A stretch of DNA of 64,000 nt from a bacterium (GTDB lineage: Bacteria > Krumholzibacteriota > Krumholzibacteriia > LZORAL124-64-63), in assembly GCA_024223715.1 (NCBI GenBank), contig JAAEOA010000352.1:38356-102355 (forward strand), written 5' to 3'. A model generated the notes under the pieces. That model had not been told where the DNA came from. It searched no databases and was given only the letters and a program-made list of their open reading frames with translations. Positions 36,074-45,230 of the stretch are shown piece after piece. Both the position numbers and the translations under genes were made by a program. How positions within the stretch are numbered: position 1 is the stretch's first letter; each line of letters starts with the position of its first letter.

Positions 36074-36580
36074 TTAAAAGGTGCCTTCGGTCTTGTTGTT
36101 CAACAGAAAATCCTTGTCGACAACGAATTTTTCACGACTGTTGGCCGCAATTTCGTAAATCCCGGTATCCAGACGGATGGCGTCGCAGGGGCAGGCCTCT
36201 TCGCAGAGCCCACAATAAACACAACGCAAAAGGTCGAGAGTAAAAGTCTCGGGAAATTTCTCAATTTTTGGGTCGGGGTGTTCGGCACCGTCAATGCTGA
36301 TGCAATCGGCGGGGCACACGGTGGAACACATTTGGCAGGCCACACAACGGGGGCTGCCATCTTCCCTTTGCATTAGACGGTGGCGTCCACGGAAGCGGTC
36401 ACTATAAACCCGCTTTTCTTCCGGGTACTGCATGGTGGGCATATCTGCTGTGTTGAAGATGTTGCGCAAGAGGTGGCCCATGGTCACACCCAGACCGCGC
36501 AGAATCTCCCAGAAGTAGATACTGTCCCGCCACGAAAGTTTTTTATTTGTCGCCCCTTTGGGCAATCCTTCGAAACTCAT
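36074..36580 (-). CDS. nuoI: NADH-quinone oxidoreductase subunit I
   Basis: 168 residues from the ATG at 36578-36580, which follows GGGGAG by four bases; a longer frame upstream would overlap the nuoH stop and lacks support. Two ferredoxin-type motifs, CVACQMCSTVCPADCI and CVYCGLCEEACPCDAI, bind the N6a and N6b 4Fe-4S clusters linking the hydrophilic arm to the quinone site. The N-terminal part (FWEILRGLGVTMGHLLRNIF) is the usual amphipathic anchor. Confidence 0.95.
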   Translation of the reverse strand: MSFEGLPKGATNKKLSWRDSIYFWEILRGLGVTMGHLLRNIFNTADMPTMQYPEEKRVYSDRFRGRHRLMQREDGSPRCVACQMCSTVCPADCISIDGAEHPDPKIEKFPETFTLDLLRCVYCGLCEEACPCDAIRLDTGIYEIAANSREKFVVDKDFLLNNKTEGTF

Positions 36581-36593
36581 GACACTCCCCGGA

Positions 36594-37865
36594 TCAGACG
36601 ACTGCCGACACCAAAGCGGTGACGACGAGGTTGGCAATGCTCAAAGGCAACAGGACTTTCCAGCCCAGATGCATCAGTTGATCGTATCGGAAACGCGGCA
36701 GGGTCCAGCGAACCCAAATGAACAACCAGGCAAAGAAAACGACTTTAGCGGTGAACATTCCCACCTGAAAAAGACTGGCCGTAACCGAAGCCGCTTCCGG
36801 CCCCATGGTCCATGGCCTGAGGCCCAGAGCAGCCAAGCTGCCCAAAGCCACCAGAATCCACAAGCCCATTCCCAAACCCGGTTCCCGGTCCCAGGCGTCA
36901 CCAAATTTATTCTTCTCACGTTGCACCCGGCGGGCAAACAGAACCGCAAAAATCGTCGAGACAAGAAACACACCAATGAGTTTGCCAGTCAGCAAATTCC
37001 CGGCATGAGCTTCAAGGTACGCACGGGGCATAAACGGAATCTGGTATCCACCAAAATAGAAAGTTGCAATCAGAGCGGCCCCAACCACCATGTGGGCGTA
37101 CTCGGCCATAAAAAAGAGAGCGAATTTCATGGAACTGTATTCCAGGTGAAATCCGGCCACAATTTCCGATTCACCTTCAGGCAAATCGAAGGGATTGCGA
37201 TTGGTCTCGGCATAAACAGCCGTCAAAAAGAGCAGGAAACCAAGGGGCTGTACAATCACTCCCCATTTGGGCAAAAAGCCAAGAATGAGATCGCCTTGTC
37301 CGGCGGCAATGTCGGTAATGCGCAAGCTGCCAAAAACGAGTACCAATCCCATCAGAGCAATGCCCATGGTCAATTCGTAGCTGATCATCTGGGCGGTGGC
37401 ACGAATGCCACCCAGGAAGGTAAACTTATTGTTTGCCGCCCAACCAGCCATGACCACGGCATAAGTGCCCAAACTGCTGATCGCCAGAATGTAAAGCAAG
37501 CCCACATTCAAGTCAGCCACCACCAAAGGGATTTTCCGGCCGGCAATCATTATGTAGTCGCCAAAAGGGATCACCGTGTAGGTGCTCATGGCGACCAGCA
37601 TGGCCAGCATGGGCGCCAGATTATAAAACGCCTTATGCCTGTTTTCAGGAGTTACGTCTTCCTTGAAGAGCAACTTGAAAACATCGGCCACCGGGTGAAC
37701 CAGTCCTGCCAGACGAACTCCGGCAATGGCAGCCCGGTTGGGCCCGGTTCGGTCCTGAATGAAGGCCGCGCCTTTGCGTTCCATCCAGATCAGCACCACA
37801 ACCATGCCCATGATCAGGGCAAAGAAGAAACCAATTTTGGAAAGTGTATCCAGGATGATGGTCAT
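36594..37865 (-). CDS. nuoH: NADH-quinone oxidoreductase subunit H
   Basis: 423 residues with eight or more membrane helices, forming the quinone-binding chamber with NuoB and NuoD. Marker blocks are WMERKGAAFIQDRTGPNRA near the N-terminus, RATAQMISYELTMGIALMGLVLVFG, and NPFDLPEGESEIVAGFHLEYSSMKFALFFMAEYAHM (charged loop at the quinone site). A C-terminal stretch (WVRWTLPRFRYDQLMHLGWKVLLPLSI) matches the family end. The start overlaps the nuoG stop as ATGA. Confidence 0.95.
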   Translation of the reverse strand: MTIILDTLSKIGFFFALIMGMVVVLIWMERKGAAFIQDRTGPNRAAIAGVRLAGLVHPVADVFKLLFKEDVTPENRHKAFYNLAPMLAMLVAMSTYTVIPFGDYIMIAGRKIPLVVADLNVGLLYILAISSLGTYAVVMAGWAANNKFTFLGGIRATAQMISYELTMGIALMGLVLVFGSLRITDIAAGQGDLILGFLPKWGVIVQPLGFLLFLTAVYAETNRNPFDLPEGESEIVAGFHLEYSSMKFALFFMAEYAHMVVGAALIATFYFGGYQIPFMPRAYLEAHAGNLLTGKLIGVFLVSTIFAVLFARRVQREKNKFGDAWDREPGLGMGLWILVALGSLAALGLRPWTMGPEAASVTASLFQVGMFTAKVVFFAWLFIWVRWTLPRFRYDQLMHLGWKVLLPLSIANLVVTALVSAVV

Positions 37866-39409
37866 TCCGCCTCACCTCCGACCGGCACACCGCGGCCTGT
37901 CAGCTGATTAAGATTCAATTCAACATTGCTGAAAAGGAGAGTATTGAGAGCCTCACGAATAGCAGACAGGCTGTCCGGTACCTGAGGTACCCCCACGCCA
38001 GCCAGCAGTTCGCCCAGAACCCTCCAATCTTCGCGCGCCTGGTTTTTGCCCCTCAAAGCAGGTTTGAATTCCTGCAGACGGTTGTCCTTGTTGACAAAAA
38101 TACCGCCTTTTTCCGCCCAGGTGCAACCGGGCAGAATGTGGGAAGCCAGTTCTGTTGTTTTATTGCGGTGGGTTCCGATGTACAGAACCCTGGGGCCGGT
38201 TTTAAGGGCCTCGGCTACAGTTTCGTTTTCGGCAGGGTCGCCTCCGAGAATGACCACCGTTCCTATTGCCGATTTTATTTTTTCGGCCATGACAGTAGCT
38301 GACACCTCAGGAAGATCCAGCAGTTCCAGTCCCTTGCGATTGGGTGTGCGATCGGCACTGACCAGCAGTTCATCTGCCTCGCCCTTATCCGAATCAGCCA
38401 ATCCTCCAATAAGTTCAGGACAGGCCGTTGCCATTTTCAGAACCTTTAAAAGGTGTAACTCTTCCACCGACTGGTGGGCACTGCCAATAATGAGCCCAAC
38501 TTTGTCCCGGGCAACAACCTCCTGGAGGTCCTCAATCGCCTGCACCCAATTGATGGCCTTGCCACCAAATTCAGGCTCGCCGAGGCGATTGTCGGAATGC
38601 ACGGCTTTGTAAGTCATGCGGCCTTTGTCGCACATGAAGCGGCCATTCACATCAGGATTAAAACGAGGCTTCAGACGGAAAATCCGGTCGGCCTCATAAT
38701 CCACCCGAACATTGCAGCCGGTACTGCAACCAGTGCAAATGCTTTCGGCAGCCTTTAGCATCCATACCCGTTTTTGGAAACGGAAATCCCGGCTGGTCAG
38801 TGCTCCCACCGGACAAAGGTCCACCGTGTTCATGCTGTAGTTATTGTCCAGTTCCACGCCATCAGCCAGACTGACCTCCGCCCGGTTGCCCCGGTTGAAG
38901 ATGCCCAACTCGTTGGTTTTTGTATACTCATCGCAAAAGCGGACACAACGGGAACAAAGCACACAACGTTCGTTGTCATGAATAACATGCGGGCCAATAA
39001 CCTTGGCCTTGTCTTTTTCCACTTTGTCCTGAATTTGAACCTTGGAGTCGTAAAGACCGTACTTCATGTATTGGTTCTGCAGCCCGCATTCACCGGCCTG
39101 GTCACAAATGGGACAATCCACCGGATGGTTGATCAAGTGCATTTCCAAAATTTGCTGGCTGGCTTTTGTCACCCGCTCGTTGCGCGTATGAACGACCATG
39201 CCGTCTCGCACACCGGTATTGCAGGCTATAGTCAACTTGGGCATGCCTTCTACCTCCACCTGGCACAGGCGGCAAACACCAGCAATGCTCAGATCGGGGT
39301 GATAGCAGAAATGAGGCAAGGGTTCCCCCCTTGCTATTCTGCAGGCGTCGAAAAGCCCGGTTCCGTCGGGAACTTCGATTTCTTTGCCGTCGATGGTCAG
39401 TTTGGCCAT
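37862..39409 (-). CDS. nuoG: NADH-quinone oxidoreductase subunit G (short form)
   Basis: 515 residues. The N-terminal 2Fe-2S ferredoxin part has HFCYHPDLSIAGVCRLCQVEVEG; next come HPVDCPICDQAGECGLQN (with LINHPVD) for N5-type ligation and CVLCSRCVRFC plus MNTVDLCPVGAL for further 4Fe-4S clusters; ESICTGCSTGCNVRV begins the molybdopterin-type fold. Many NuoG proteins are 680-900 residues, so the C-terminal domain is shortened here, ending in VPVGGEAE. The reading frame is intact. It may be a lineage-specific reduced form. Confidence 0.92.
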   Translation of the reverse strand: MAKLTIDGKEIEVPDGTGLFDACRIARGEPLPHFCYHPDLSIAGVCRLCQVEVEGMPKLTIACNTGVRDGMVVHTRNERVTKASQQILEMHLINHPVDCPICDQAGECGLQNQYMKYGLYDSKVQIQDKVEKDKAKVIGPHVIHDNERCVLCSRCVRFCDEYTKTNELGIFNRGNRAEVSLADGVELDNNYSMNTVDLCPVGALTSRDFRFQKRVWMLKAAESICTGCSTGCNVRVDYEADRIFRLKPRFNPDVNGRFMCDKGRMTYKAVHSDNRLGEPEFGGKAINWVQAIEDLQEVVARDKVGLIIGSAHQSVEELHLLKVLKMATACPELIGGLADSDKGEADELLVSADRTPNRKGLELLDLPEVSATVMAEKIKSAIGTVVILGGDPAENETVAEALKTGPRVLYIGTHRNKTTELASHILPGCTWAEKGGIFVNKDNRLQEFKPALRGKNQAREDWRVLGELLAGVGVPQVPDSLSAIREALNTLLFSNVELNLNQLTGRGVPVGGEAE

Positions 39410-39415
39410 GTCCTG

Positions 39416-40720
39416 TTACTCCTGCTCGCCCCGCGGCCAGCGGCTGTTAGCATTTGCCGGCGCGGTCTCCTGAATGAGGGCCTCAAATTCGGGGCGGAAC
39501 TTGTCGAGAAAACTGCGCATGGGCATAACCGCTGCATCAGCCAGAGGGCAGATGGTCAGACCGGCCATACCGTTGCACACATGTTCCAGCAACTCAAGAT
39601 CAGCAGCGGTGCCTTCACCACTGCGTAATTTTTTGACGATCTGGTGCAACCAGCCGGTACCTTCTCGGCACGGGGTGCACTGACCGCAGCTTTCATCGTA
39701 ATAAAAATGCATCAGCACCTGAATGAGCTCGACCATGTCGCTGCTCTCGGGGATGATAATCATGCCCCCACTGCCCAGCATGGTTCCAGCCTGCCCCAGA
39801 GATTCATAATCCAGAGGCACATTCATAATTTCGGCGGCCGGCAATACCGGCACTGAAGAACCACCAACGATGACAGCTTTTAACTCTTCACCGTCAGCCA
39901 TGCCACCGAGGTAATCGTTATAGAATTCGCGGAAGGGCATTCCCAGAGGAATTTCATAAACACCAGGTTTTTTTACCGGTCCGCTGACGGACCACAATTT
40001 GGTGCCGCAGCTTTTTTCCGTCCCGATGCTTTTGTAAGCGGTGGAGCCGTTGTTCAAAATCCAGGGGACCGAAGCCACCGATTCAACATTGTTAACAATG
40101 GTGGGTTTGTTTAAAAAGCCAGCCACAGCAGGAAAAGGCGGTTTGATTCGCGGTTGGCCTTTTAAGCCTTCCACCGAATTGATGAGCCCGGTTTCTTCAC
40201 CACAAATATAAGCACCGGCACCTTTGTGCACGATCATGTCCAGGTCAAAACCGCTGCCCAGGATATTCTTACCCAAAAACCCTGCAGCATAAGCTTCATC
40301 CACCGCAGCCTGAACCCGGTCAATAAGCCAGCCAAATTCACCGCGAATGTAGATATAAGCCAAGTCAGCCTTCACCGCGAAACAGCTGATGATGGTTCCT
40401 TCAATAGTCTGATGCGGGTCGTAGTCCAGCAGGTAACGGTCCTTAAAAGTTCCTGGTTCACTTTCGTCGGCGTTGACGAAGAAATAAACCTGGTCGGCAT
40501 CCTGAGGAACAAAGCCCCATTTCACGCCGGTGGGAAAGCCAGCTCCACCACGCCCACGCAAGCCGGAATCTTTCACCACGTCACGCACTTCTTCAGGCTT
40601 CATGCCATCCAGGGCCAGGCGCAGGGCCCGGTAGCCACCTTCGTTCTCGTACACCGACAGCTTGTGCCCGTCGTTGCGCCCAAACCGGGCCGAGAGGATT
40701 TGATGTTCGCTTTTGGCCAC
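39416..40720 (-). CDS. nuoF: NADH-quinone oxidoreductase subunit F
   Basis: 434 residues from a GTG at 40718-40720, chosen because GGAGGA lies five bases upstream and it abuts the nuoE stop; a longer frame would overlap nuoE by over 70 bases. It binds NADH and FMN and the N3 cluster. Visible motifs: GLRGRGGAGFPTGVKWGF (FMN/NADH), ICGEETGLINSVEGLKGQPRIKPPFP and ESCGQCTPCREGTGWL, with later LEHVCNGMAGLTICPLADAA supplying the fourth cluster Cys. Confidence 0.95.
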   Translation of the reverse strand: MAKSEHQILSARFGRNDGHKLSVYENEGGYRALRLALDGMKPEEVRDVVKDSGLRGRGGAGFPTGVKWGFVPQDADQVYFFVNADESEPGTFKDRYLLDYDPHQTIEGTIISCFAVKADLAYIYIRGEFGWLIDRVQAAVDEAYAAGFLGKNILGSGFDLDMIVHKGAGAYICGEETGLINSVEGLKGQPRIKPPFPAVAGFLNKPTIVNNVESVASVPWILNNGSTAYKSIGTEKSCGTKLWSVSGPVKKPGVYEIPLGMPFREFYNDYLGGMADGEELKAVIVGGSSVPVLPAAEIMNVPLDYESLGQAGTMLGSGGMIIIPESSDMVELIQVLMHFYYDESCGQCTPCREGTGWLHQIVKKLRSGEGTAADLELLEHVCNGMAGLTICPLADAAVMPMRSFLDKFRPEFEALIQETAPANANSRWPRGEQE

Positions 40721-40721
40721 C

Positions 40722-41261
40722 TTAGTCCTCCAGTTTTCGGTCAGTATCGGCCCGTGGAGTTTCGTCCCGTTTGAATTCTTCAAACATACGGTCAATTTTC
40801 TCCGGATTCAGATTTTCATGCAGATGCTTGCCCAGTTGAAGAACCGGACCATGGCCACAAGCGCCCAGACATTCGGCCCCTTCGAGCCGGAATTTCCCGT
40901 CAGCAGTATTTTCCCCCATGCGCACACCAAGTTTTTTTTCAAGATGAGCAATGACACCCCGGGCTCCCATAATGTGGCAGCTGATATTGTGACAAACCTG
41001 CAACACATGATCGGCCTGAGGTTCGGTGCGATACATGGTATAGAAAGTCAGCACTTCGTTAACCCGGGCTTTGCTGACTTCCAGTTTTTCAGATAGAAAG
41101 TCGACCCCGGCCAGAGGCACATGATTCAACTCATCGGTAATGGCCCAGATGCATGGCATCAGAGCACTGGCCTTGGTGGGGTACTGCTCAATGAGCCCCT
41201 CAACTTTGGCCAGCGTCTCGGAAGAGAGCTGAAAATCTTTTATTTCCTGCGACTTGCTCAT
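40722..41261 (-). CDS. nuoE: NADH-quinone oxidoreductase subunit E
   Basis: 179 residues from the ATG at 41259-41261 (GGAAGG seven bases upstream; a TTG one codon earlier is less likely). It holds the N1a 2Fe-2S cluster in a thioredoxin-like fold: VCHNISCHIMGARG gives two Cys and GAECLGACGHGPVLQ two more. The N-terminal helix bundle includes SALMPCIWAITDELNHVPL. Its stop is two bases before the nuoF GTG. Confidence 0.95.
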   Translation of the reverse strand: MSKSQEIKDFQLSSETLAKVEGLIEQYPTKASALMPCIWAITDELNHVPLAGVDFLSEKLEVSKARVNEVLTFYTMYRTEPQADHVLQVCHNISCHIMGARGVIAHLEKKLGVRMGENTADGKFRLEGAECLGACGHGPVLQLGKHLHENLNPEKIDRMFEEFKRDETPRADTDRKLED

Positions 41262-41299
41262 CAATCAACCTTCCACAGACTTTTCAGTCCAGGTTTGCT

Positions 41300-43021
41300 T
41301 TACCGGTCCAATTCACCGGCAATAATATTCAAACTTCCCAAAGTGGCGATGGCATCGGGCACCATGCCTCCATTGACAATGTGGCTGAATGCCGAAAAGA
41401 TCGGGAAACAGGGAGGACGCACTTTCAGCCGATAGGGATTTCCACTGCCATCGCTGACGCAATAGAATCCCAACTCTCCGTTGGCCCCTTCGCCAAACCC
41501 ATAAGCTTCACCTGCAGGGACTTTAATGCCTTCATAAATCAGCTTGAACTGATTCATGACACCTTCAATGGTGCCGTAAACTTTTTCCTTGGGCGGCAAA
41601 ATAATGGAATGATCTTCAATATTCAAAGAACCGCTGGGCAGTTTGTCCAGAGCCTGCAAAACAATGCTCTTGCTCTGAACCATTTCTGCCAGACGAACCA
41701 GAATTCTATCGTGGGTATCGCCATTTTCACCGGTGGGGATCTCAAAATCGTACTGGTCGTAGGTCCAGTAAGGCGCGTGGGTGCGCAAATCGTAATTCAG
41801 GCCGGTTGCCCGCAAACAAGGGCCGGTATAACCAAAACTGAGAGCATCTTCCTGGCTGATAACTCCCACATCCACCGTACGATCCAGGAAGATGCGGTTG
41901 CGAGCCACCAGCTTCAGCACATCATCCGTACCGGCGGTCAACTCTTCCAGTTTCTGGCGAATTTCATTTTCAAAACCATCGTAAAAATCGTGACTCATGC
42001 CGCCAATGCGGGCATAGTTAGTGGTCAAACGACTGCCACACAGTTTTTCCAGACACTGATAAATGCTTTCGCGCACGTTGTACAAATACCAGTAGTTGGT
42101 CAAAGCGCCAATATCAACCAGATTGGCGCAGACACACACCAAATGGTCAATAATACGACCCAATTCACTGACAATGACCCGAATGGCCTGAGCCCGGGGT
42201 GTGATTTCCACACCCAGCATTTTTTCAACCGCCGATGCGTAAATGCTATTATTGGTCATGGCTGAACAATAATTAAGGCGATCGGTGTAGGGCATGACTT
42301 GAGCCCAGGTATGGTCTTCGGCTTCTTTTTCGAAACAACGATGGATGTAACCGATCTCGGTTTTACTATCGAGAATGGTTTCGCCATCGAGCAGGACTTC
42401 AGCTCGCAAGGCACCGTGCATTGCCGGGTGACTGGGACCAAGGTTAACCATCAGCAAATCGCTGGGATAAACTTCGTCCACCACTCCGCCATATTCGGTC
42501 AATACATTTGTCGCCCGGCGAGCAGCTTCCTGCACATCTTCATCGGTAAAAAGTTTTTCAGGGACTTTGCATTCCTGGCCCCGCTCAATGGGATAATCCT
42601 TACGCAGGCCATGGCCCTCAAATTCATGATGGCACAAAATGCGGCGCAGATCCGGGTGGCCATCGAATTTAACGCCATAGAGGTCGTAGACTTCCCGCTC
42701 ATGCCAATCGGCTGAACGATAAACACTGCTGACAGTGGGAATTGCCCCGCCATCTTCAGCATCAACCTTAACAACCAGACGTTGGTTGTTTTGCCAGGAA
42801 CGCAGCAGGTAGTTCACCTCAAAGCGGTCTTTTCGGTCCGGGTAATCGACTCCGACCACATCCGAAAGTTGTTCACAACCTTCTTTATCCCGCAGGTGGG
42901 TCAGAATTTTCACCACCGATGAAGGCGCCACAGTAACTGTTTCATCACCGTGCATGCCACCGGAAGCAATGATTTCTCCGGAGAATTCCTGCTTCAATCT
43001 CTCGACAAGCTTCTGGCTCAT
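41300..43021 (-). CDS. nuoCD: NADH-quinone oxidoreductase fused subunits C and D
   Basis: 573 residues. Residues 1-180 are NuoC: LSDVVGVDYPDRKDRFEVNYLLRS and EREVYDLYGVKFDGHPDLRRILCHHEFEGHGLRKDYP. Residues about 190-573 are NuoD: LLMVNLGPSHPAMHGALRAEVLLDGETI, then ADLDIGYIHR-like KTEIGYIHRCFEKEAE, YTDRLNYCSAM, and a C-terminal GELGFYCVSDGSGNPYRLKVRPPCF with FSAFSHIVNGGMVPDAIATLGSLNIIAGELDR. Fused CD is known in several bacteria such as E. coli. It contributes the quinone-site His/Tyr. Confidence 0.95.
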   Translation of the reverse strand: MSQKLVERLKQEFSGEIIASGGMHGDETVTVAPSSVVKILTHLRDKEGCEQLSDVVGVDYPDRKDRFEVNYLLRSWQNNQRLVVKVDAEDGGAIPTVSSVYRSADWHEREVYDLYGVKFDGHPDLRRILCHHEFEGHGLRKDYPIERGQECKVPEKLFTDEDVQEAARRATNVLTEYGGVVDEVYPSDLLMVNLGPSHPAMHGALRAEVLLDGETILDSKTEIGYIHRCFEKEAEDHTWAQVMPYTDRLNYCSAMTNNSIYASAVEKMLGVEITPRAQAIRVIVSELGRIIDHLVCVCANLVDIGALTNYWYLYNVRESIYQCLEKLCGSRLTTNYARIGGMSHDFYDGFENEIRQKLEELTAGTDDVLKLVARNRIFLDRTVDVGVISQEDALSFGYTGPCLRATGLNYDLRTHAPYWTYDQYDFEIPTGENGDTHDRILVRLAEMVQSKSIVLQALDKLPSGSLNIEDHSIILPPKEKVYGTIEGVMNQFKLIYEGIKVPAGEAYGFGEGANGELGFYCVSDGSGNPYRLKVRPPCFPIFSAFSHIVNGGMVPDAIATLGSLNIIAGELDR

Positions 43022-43075
43022 CTGATTCCATCCTCAAACGCAAACGGTAAAGCTTGCGTCGGTCTGAAGAAAAAT

Positions 43076-43585
43076 TTATCCCGTTTGTTCTTTTGCAGCG
43101 TGCCGTTCGGCCGCCGTTTCAAAGCCCTCTTTTTCAACTTTCTCCTGAATTTGAGTCAGGGCAAAAAGCAGATTTTCGGGGGTTGGGGGGCACCCGGCCA
43201 CATAGACATCCACCGGGATAACCTCATCGGCTCCCTGAAGAGTGCTGTAGTTGTTATAAAAACCACCACTGCTGGCACAAGCCCCCATGGCAATCACCCA
43301 TTTGGGTTCGGCCATTTGCTCGTAAATAGTTTTCAAAATTGGGGCCTGTTTGTAACTGATGGTGCCGGCAATAATCATCAAATCGCTTTGACGAGGTGAG
43401 AAACGCACTAATTCAGCTCCAAAACGACTGATGTCGTTGTACGAAGAGACCGTACTCATAAATTCAATAGCACAACAGGCCACCCCAAAGGGCAACGGCC
43501 ACAAACTGTACTTCCGCCCCCAGTTGACCGCCTGACGCAACCGCGTGGTGATAAAATTGCTGGGGCTTTCGAGATCTACTGCCAT
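43076..43585 (-). CDS. nuoB: NADH-quinone oxidoreductase subunit B
   Basis: 169 residues. It carries the N2 4Fe-4S cluster next to quinone: WPLPFGVACCAIEFMS (paired Cys), VIAMGACASSGGFY and VYVAGCPPTPENLLFAL. AGCPP replaces the more common VPGCPP. The start overlaps the nuoA stop by ten bases. Length is standard. Confidence 0.95.
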   Translation of the reverse strand: MAVDLESPSNFITTRLRQAVNWGRKYSLWPLPFGVACCAIEFMSTVSSYNDISRFGAELVRFSPRQSDLMIIAGTISYKQAPILKTIYEQMAEPKWVIAMGACASSGGFYNNYSTLQGADEVIPVDVYVAGCPPTPENLLFALTQIQEKVEKEGFETAAERHAAKEQTG

Positions 43586-43947
43586 TCGAGCCCACCTTTC
43601 TTCCAGATGTAGATAAAACCAACCAGAAGCACCGAGACAAACGCGCCCATCTCACCCAAGGCAAAAGCAGCCTGGCCATTGGCTACCAGCTGGTTGTACA
43701 TCAATACCCAGGGATAGAGAAAGACTGCTTCCAGGTCAAAAAGCAGGAAAAAAAGCGCCACCAGGAAGAACCGAACAAAAAAGCGGATCTGGGTGGAGCC
43801 ACGAACAGGAATTCCACACTCATAGGTGGAGTTTTTAACAGCCGAAGGCTTTTTTGGTCCCAGCCAGAAACTCAGCCCTAAAAAAAGGGCTGAAAAAGCT
43901 ATGGCGACTGAAAGCACCAAAATAACCGGCATAAATTGCTCGAACAT
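43576..43947 (-). CDS. nuoA: NADH-quinone oxidoreductase subunit A
   Basis: 123 residues from the ATG at 43945-43947, with GGGAG five bases upstream; a longer frame without this site would add 24 non-conserved residues. Three membrane helices and the marker blocks KNSTYECGIPV (the loop Cys near the quinone site), IRFFVRFFLVALFFLLFDLEAVFLYPW identify it. It is the first gene of the 14 kb complex I operon, about 85 bases downstream of the predicted transcription start. Confidence 0.95.
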   Translation of the reverse strand: MFEQFMPVILVLSVAIAFSALFLGLSFWLGPKKPSAVKNSTYECGIPVRGSTQIRFFVRFFLVALFFLLFDLEAVFLYPWVLMYNQLVANGQAAFALGEMGAFVSVLLVGFIYIWKKGGLEWQ

Positions 43948-44365
43948 GCAGACTCCCAGGGGGGGATTCGATAGTCCAAGGCCGACCGTTGGCCGGAAAT
44001 TACTCACCGTCACAACCATCGGAATGATTTTGTTGCAAAAATAACAGTCACTGCCAATCTGTCAACAATCATATTGTAGGCCTTGATTTTGGAGCACTAT
44101 TGGCTGTTTTCTGATCAACCAAAAAACCACTGCAAATTCCCGGAAGAGGATAGTACTGCACCATGAATCTATAACCCGGAACCCTGCAACAGGTTAGGCT
44201 GGTTTTTCCACAATATGGTTTTCTTCCGGGTTTAATGTTTTCGGCACGAGGGTTGCGTTTATTGGATGAATGCAAATAATCTGGAAACAGGCTGAATTCA
44301 GACAACCATTGAAAATCCGGTTAACTCTCTGAATTACGCAGCCATCCCCATTCAAGGAGTGGACC
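43948..44365. other. Divergent intergenic region nuoA / TPR gene
   Basis: About 418 bases. It holds the nuo promoter and leader on minus. The half toward the TPR gene contains an AAGGAG ribosome site at its end and a weak possible plus-strand promoter (TTGCGT, 18 bases, TAATCT). No convincing small gene or RNA was recognised. Confidence 0.4.
44038..44065 (-). promoter_or_regulatory. Sigma70-like promoter of the nuo operon
   Basis: Minus-strand perfect TTGACA (44060-44065), 16-base spacer, TATTTT (44038-44043). It lies about 90 bases before the nuoA ATG with no gene between. Confidence 0.65.
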
Positions 44366-45106
44366 ATGACCACCGTCACCCACCCAACACAGGAAATACA
44401 AAACGCAACCATAGCCGATGATATGGCCTCTCTGGTACAAGTTGGCACCGCCGCTCTTGAAGAAGGCGATCTGATGGCAGCCCTCTCTGCTTTTGAAAAA
44501 GTTATTGCCGCCTATCCGGAACGTCCGGAAGGGTACAACAACCTTGGAGCCATGTATTCTGCCCTTGGCGAGAGCGAAAAAGCGGAAAAATGTTTTGATC
44601 AGGTACTACAGATCTTACCCCAAAATCCTGATGTTCACTACAACCGTGGCGTATCGCGCAGCCGGCAGGAAAAATTCGATTCCGCCCGGGATGATTTCAT
44701 TGTGGTTTTAAAAGCCAATCCTAACGATTCTGATACCCTGAACAATCTTGGGGTTATGGACTTTATGCAGGGTAAGCTGCCTTCGGCCCGAAAATATTTC
44801 AAAAAAGCGATCAAAAAAAACCCGGCCTACACTAACGCCTTGCTGAATTTGATCGATGTTGAACAAACAGACGGCAACAGCGCCAAAGCTGTTGCCCTTT
44901 GCGAAGATTACCTGAAATCCAACAGTTCCATTGAAGTGCGACGCAAGCTCTTTGATTTATTGAGTAACGGTTGCCGCGAAGCCATCGACAAGGCCAGTCA
45001 GGTAGCCGAGACTCTTATTGGAACCGATGCGGACAATAATGATACACGACAGCAATTGGGTCGGCTGATTCAGGCACGCAGTGCTTTGACAGCAGAGGCT
45101 GGGTAA
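44366..45106 (+). CDS. Tetratricopeptide-repeat (TPR) protein
   Basis: 246 residues with a strong AAGGAGTGGACC before the ATG. Residues about 20-165 contain at least four TPR units, with the pattern of a helix pair such as LMAALSAFEKVIAAYPERPEGYNNLGAMYSALGESEKAEKCF, repeated as DVHYNRGVSRSRQEKFDSARDDF and DTLNNLGVMDFMQGKLPSARKYFKKAIKKNP. No signal peptide, so it is probably cytoplasmic; TPRs bind partner proteins. It is followed by a terminator at 45147 and is monocistronic. The partner is unknown. Confidence 0.88.
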   Translation: MTTVTHPTQEIQNATIADDMASLVQVGTAALEEGDLMAALSAFEKVIAAYPERPEGYNNLGAMYSALGESEKAEKCFDQVLQILPQNPDVHYNRGVSRSRQEKFDSARDDFIVVLKANPNDSDTLNNLGVMDFMQGKLPSARKYFKKAIKKNPAYTNALLNLIDVEQTDGNSAKAVALCEDYLKSNSSIEVRRKLFDLLSNGCREAIDKASQVAETLIGTDADNNDTRQQLGRLIQARSALTAEAG

Positions 45107-45146
45107 CTGAAGAAGAGTCATTCAGTCAATAACAGGTGTCAATAAT

Positions 45147-45183
45147 GCCCGGAGATAGTACTATCTTCGGGCGTTTCTTTTTT
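45147..45183 (+). terminator. Intrinsic terminator of the TPR gene
   Basis: GCCCGGAGATAG (45147-45158) pairs with CTATCTTCGGGC (45161-45172), then GTTTCTTTTTT. The stem is 11-12 bases with one G-T pair. Confidence 0.8.
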
Positions 45184-45230
45184 ATAGAGCCAACCTGAAA
45201 ATTTGTTTTGAAAAAACCGGAGACCTGCCA

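Noticed and set aside
36558..37907. 449-codon plus-strand frame opposite nuoH
   Set aside because: It is antisense to a clear NuoH and has His/Gln-rich composition typical of shadow frames.
41300..43021. Frameshift joining nuoC and nuoD
   Set aside because: The CD fusion is clean, full length and known in other bacteria.
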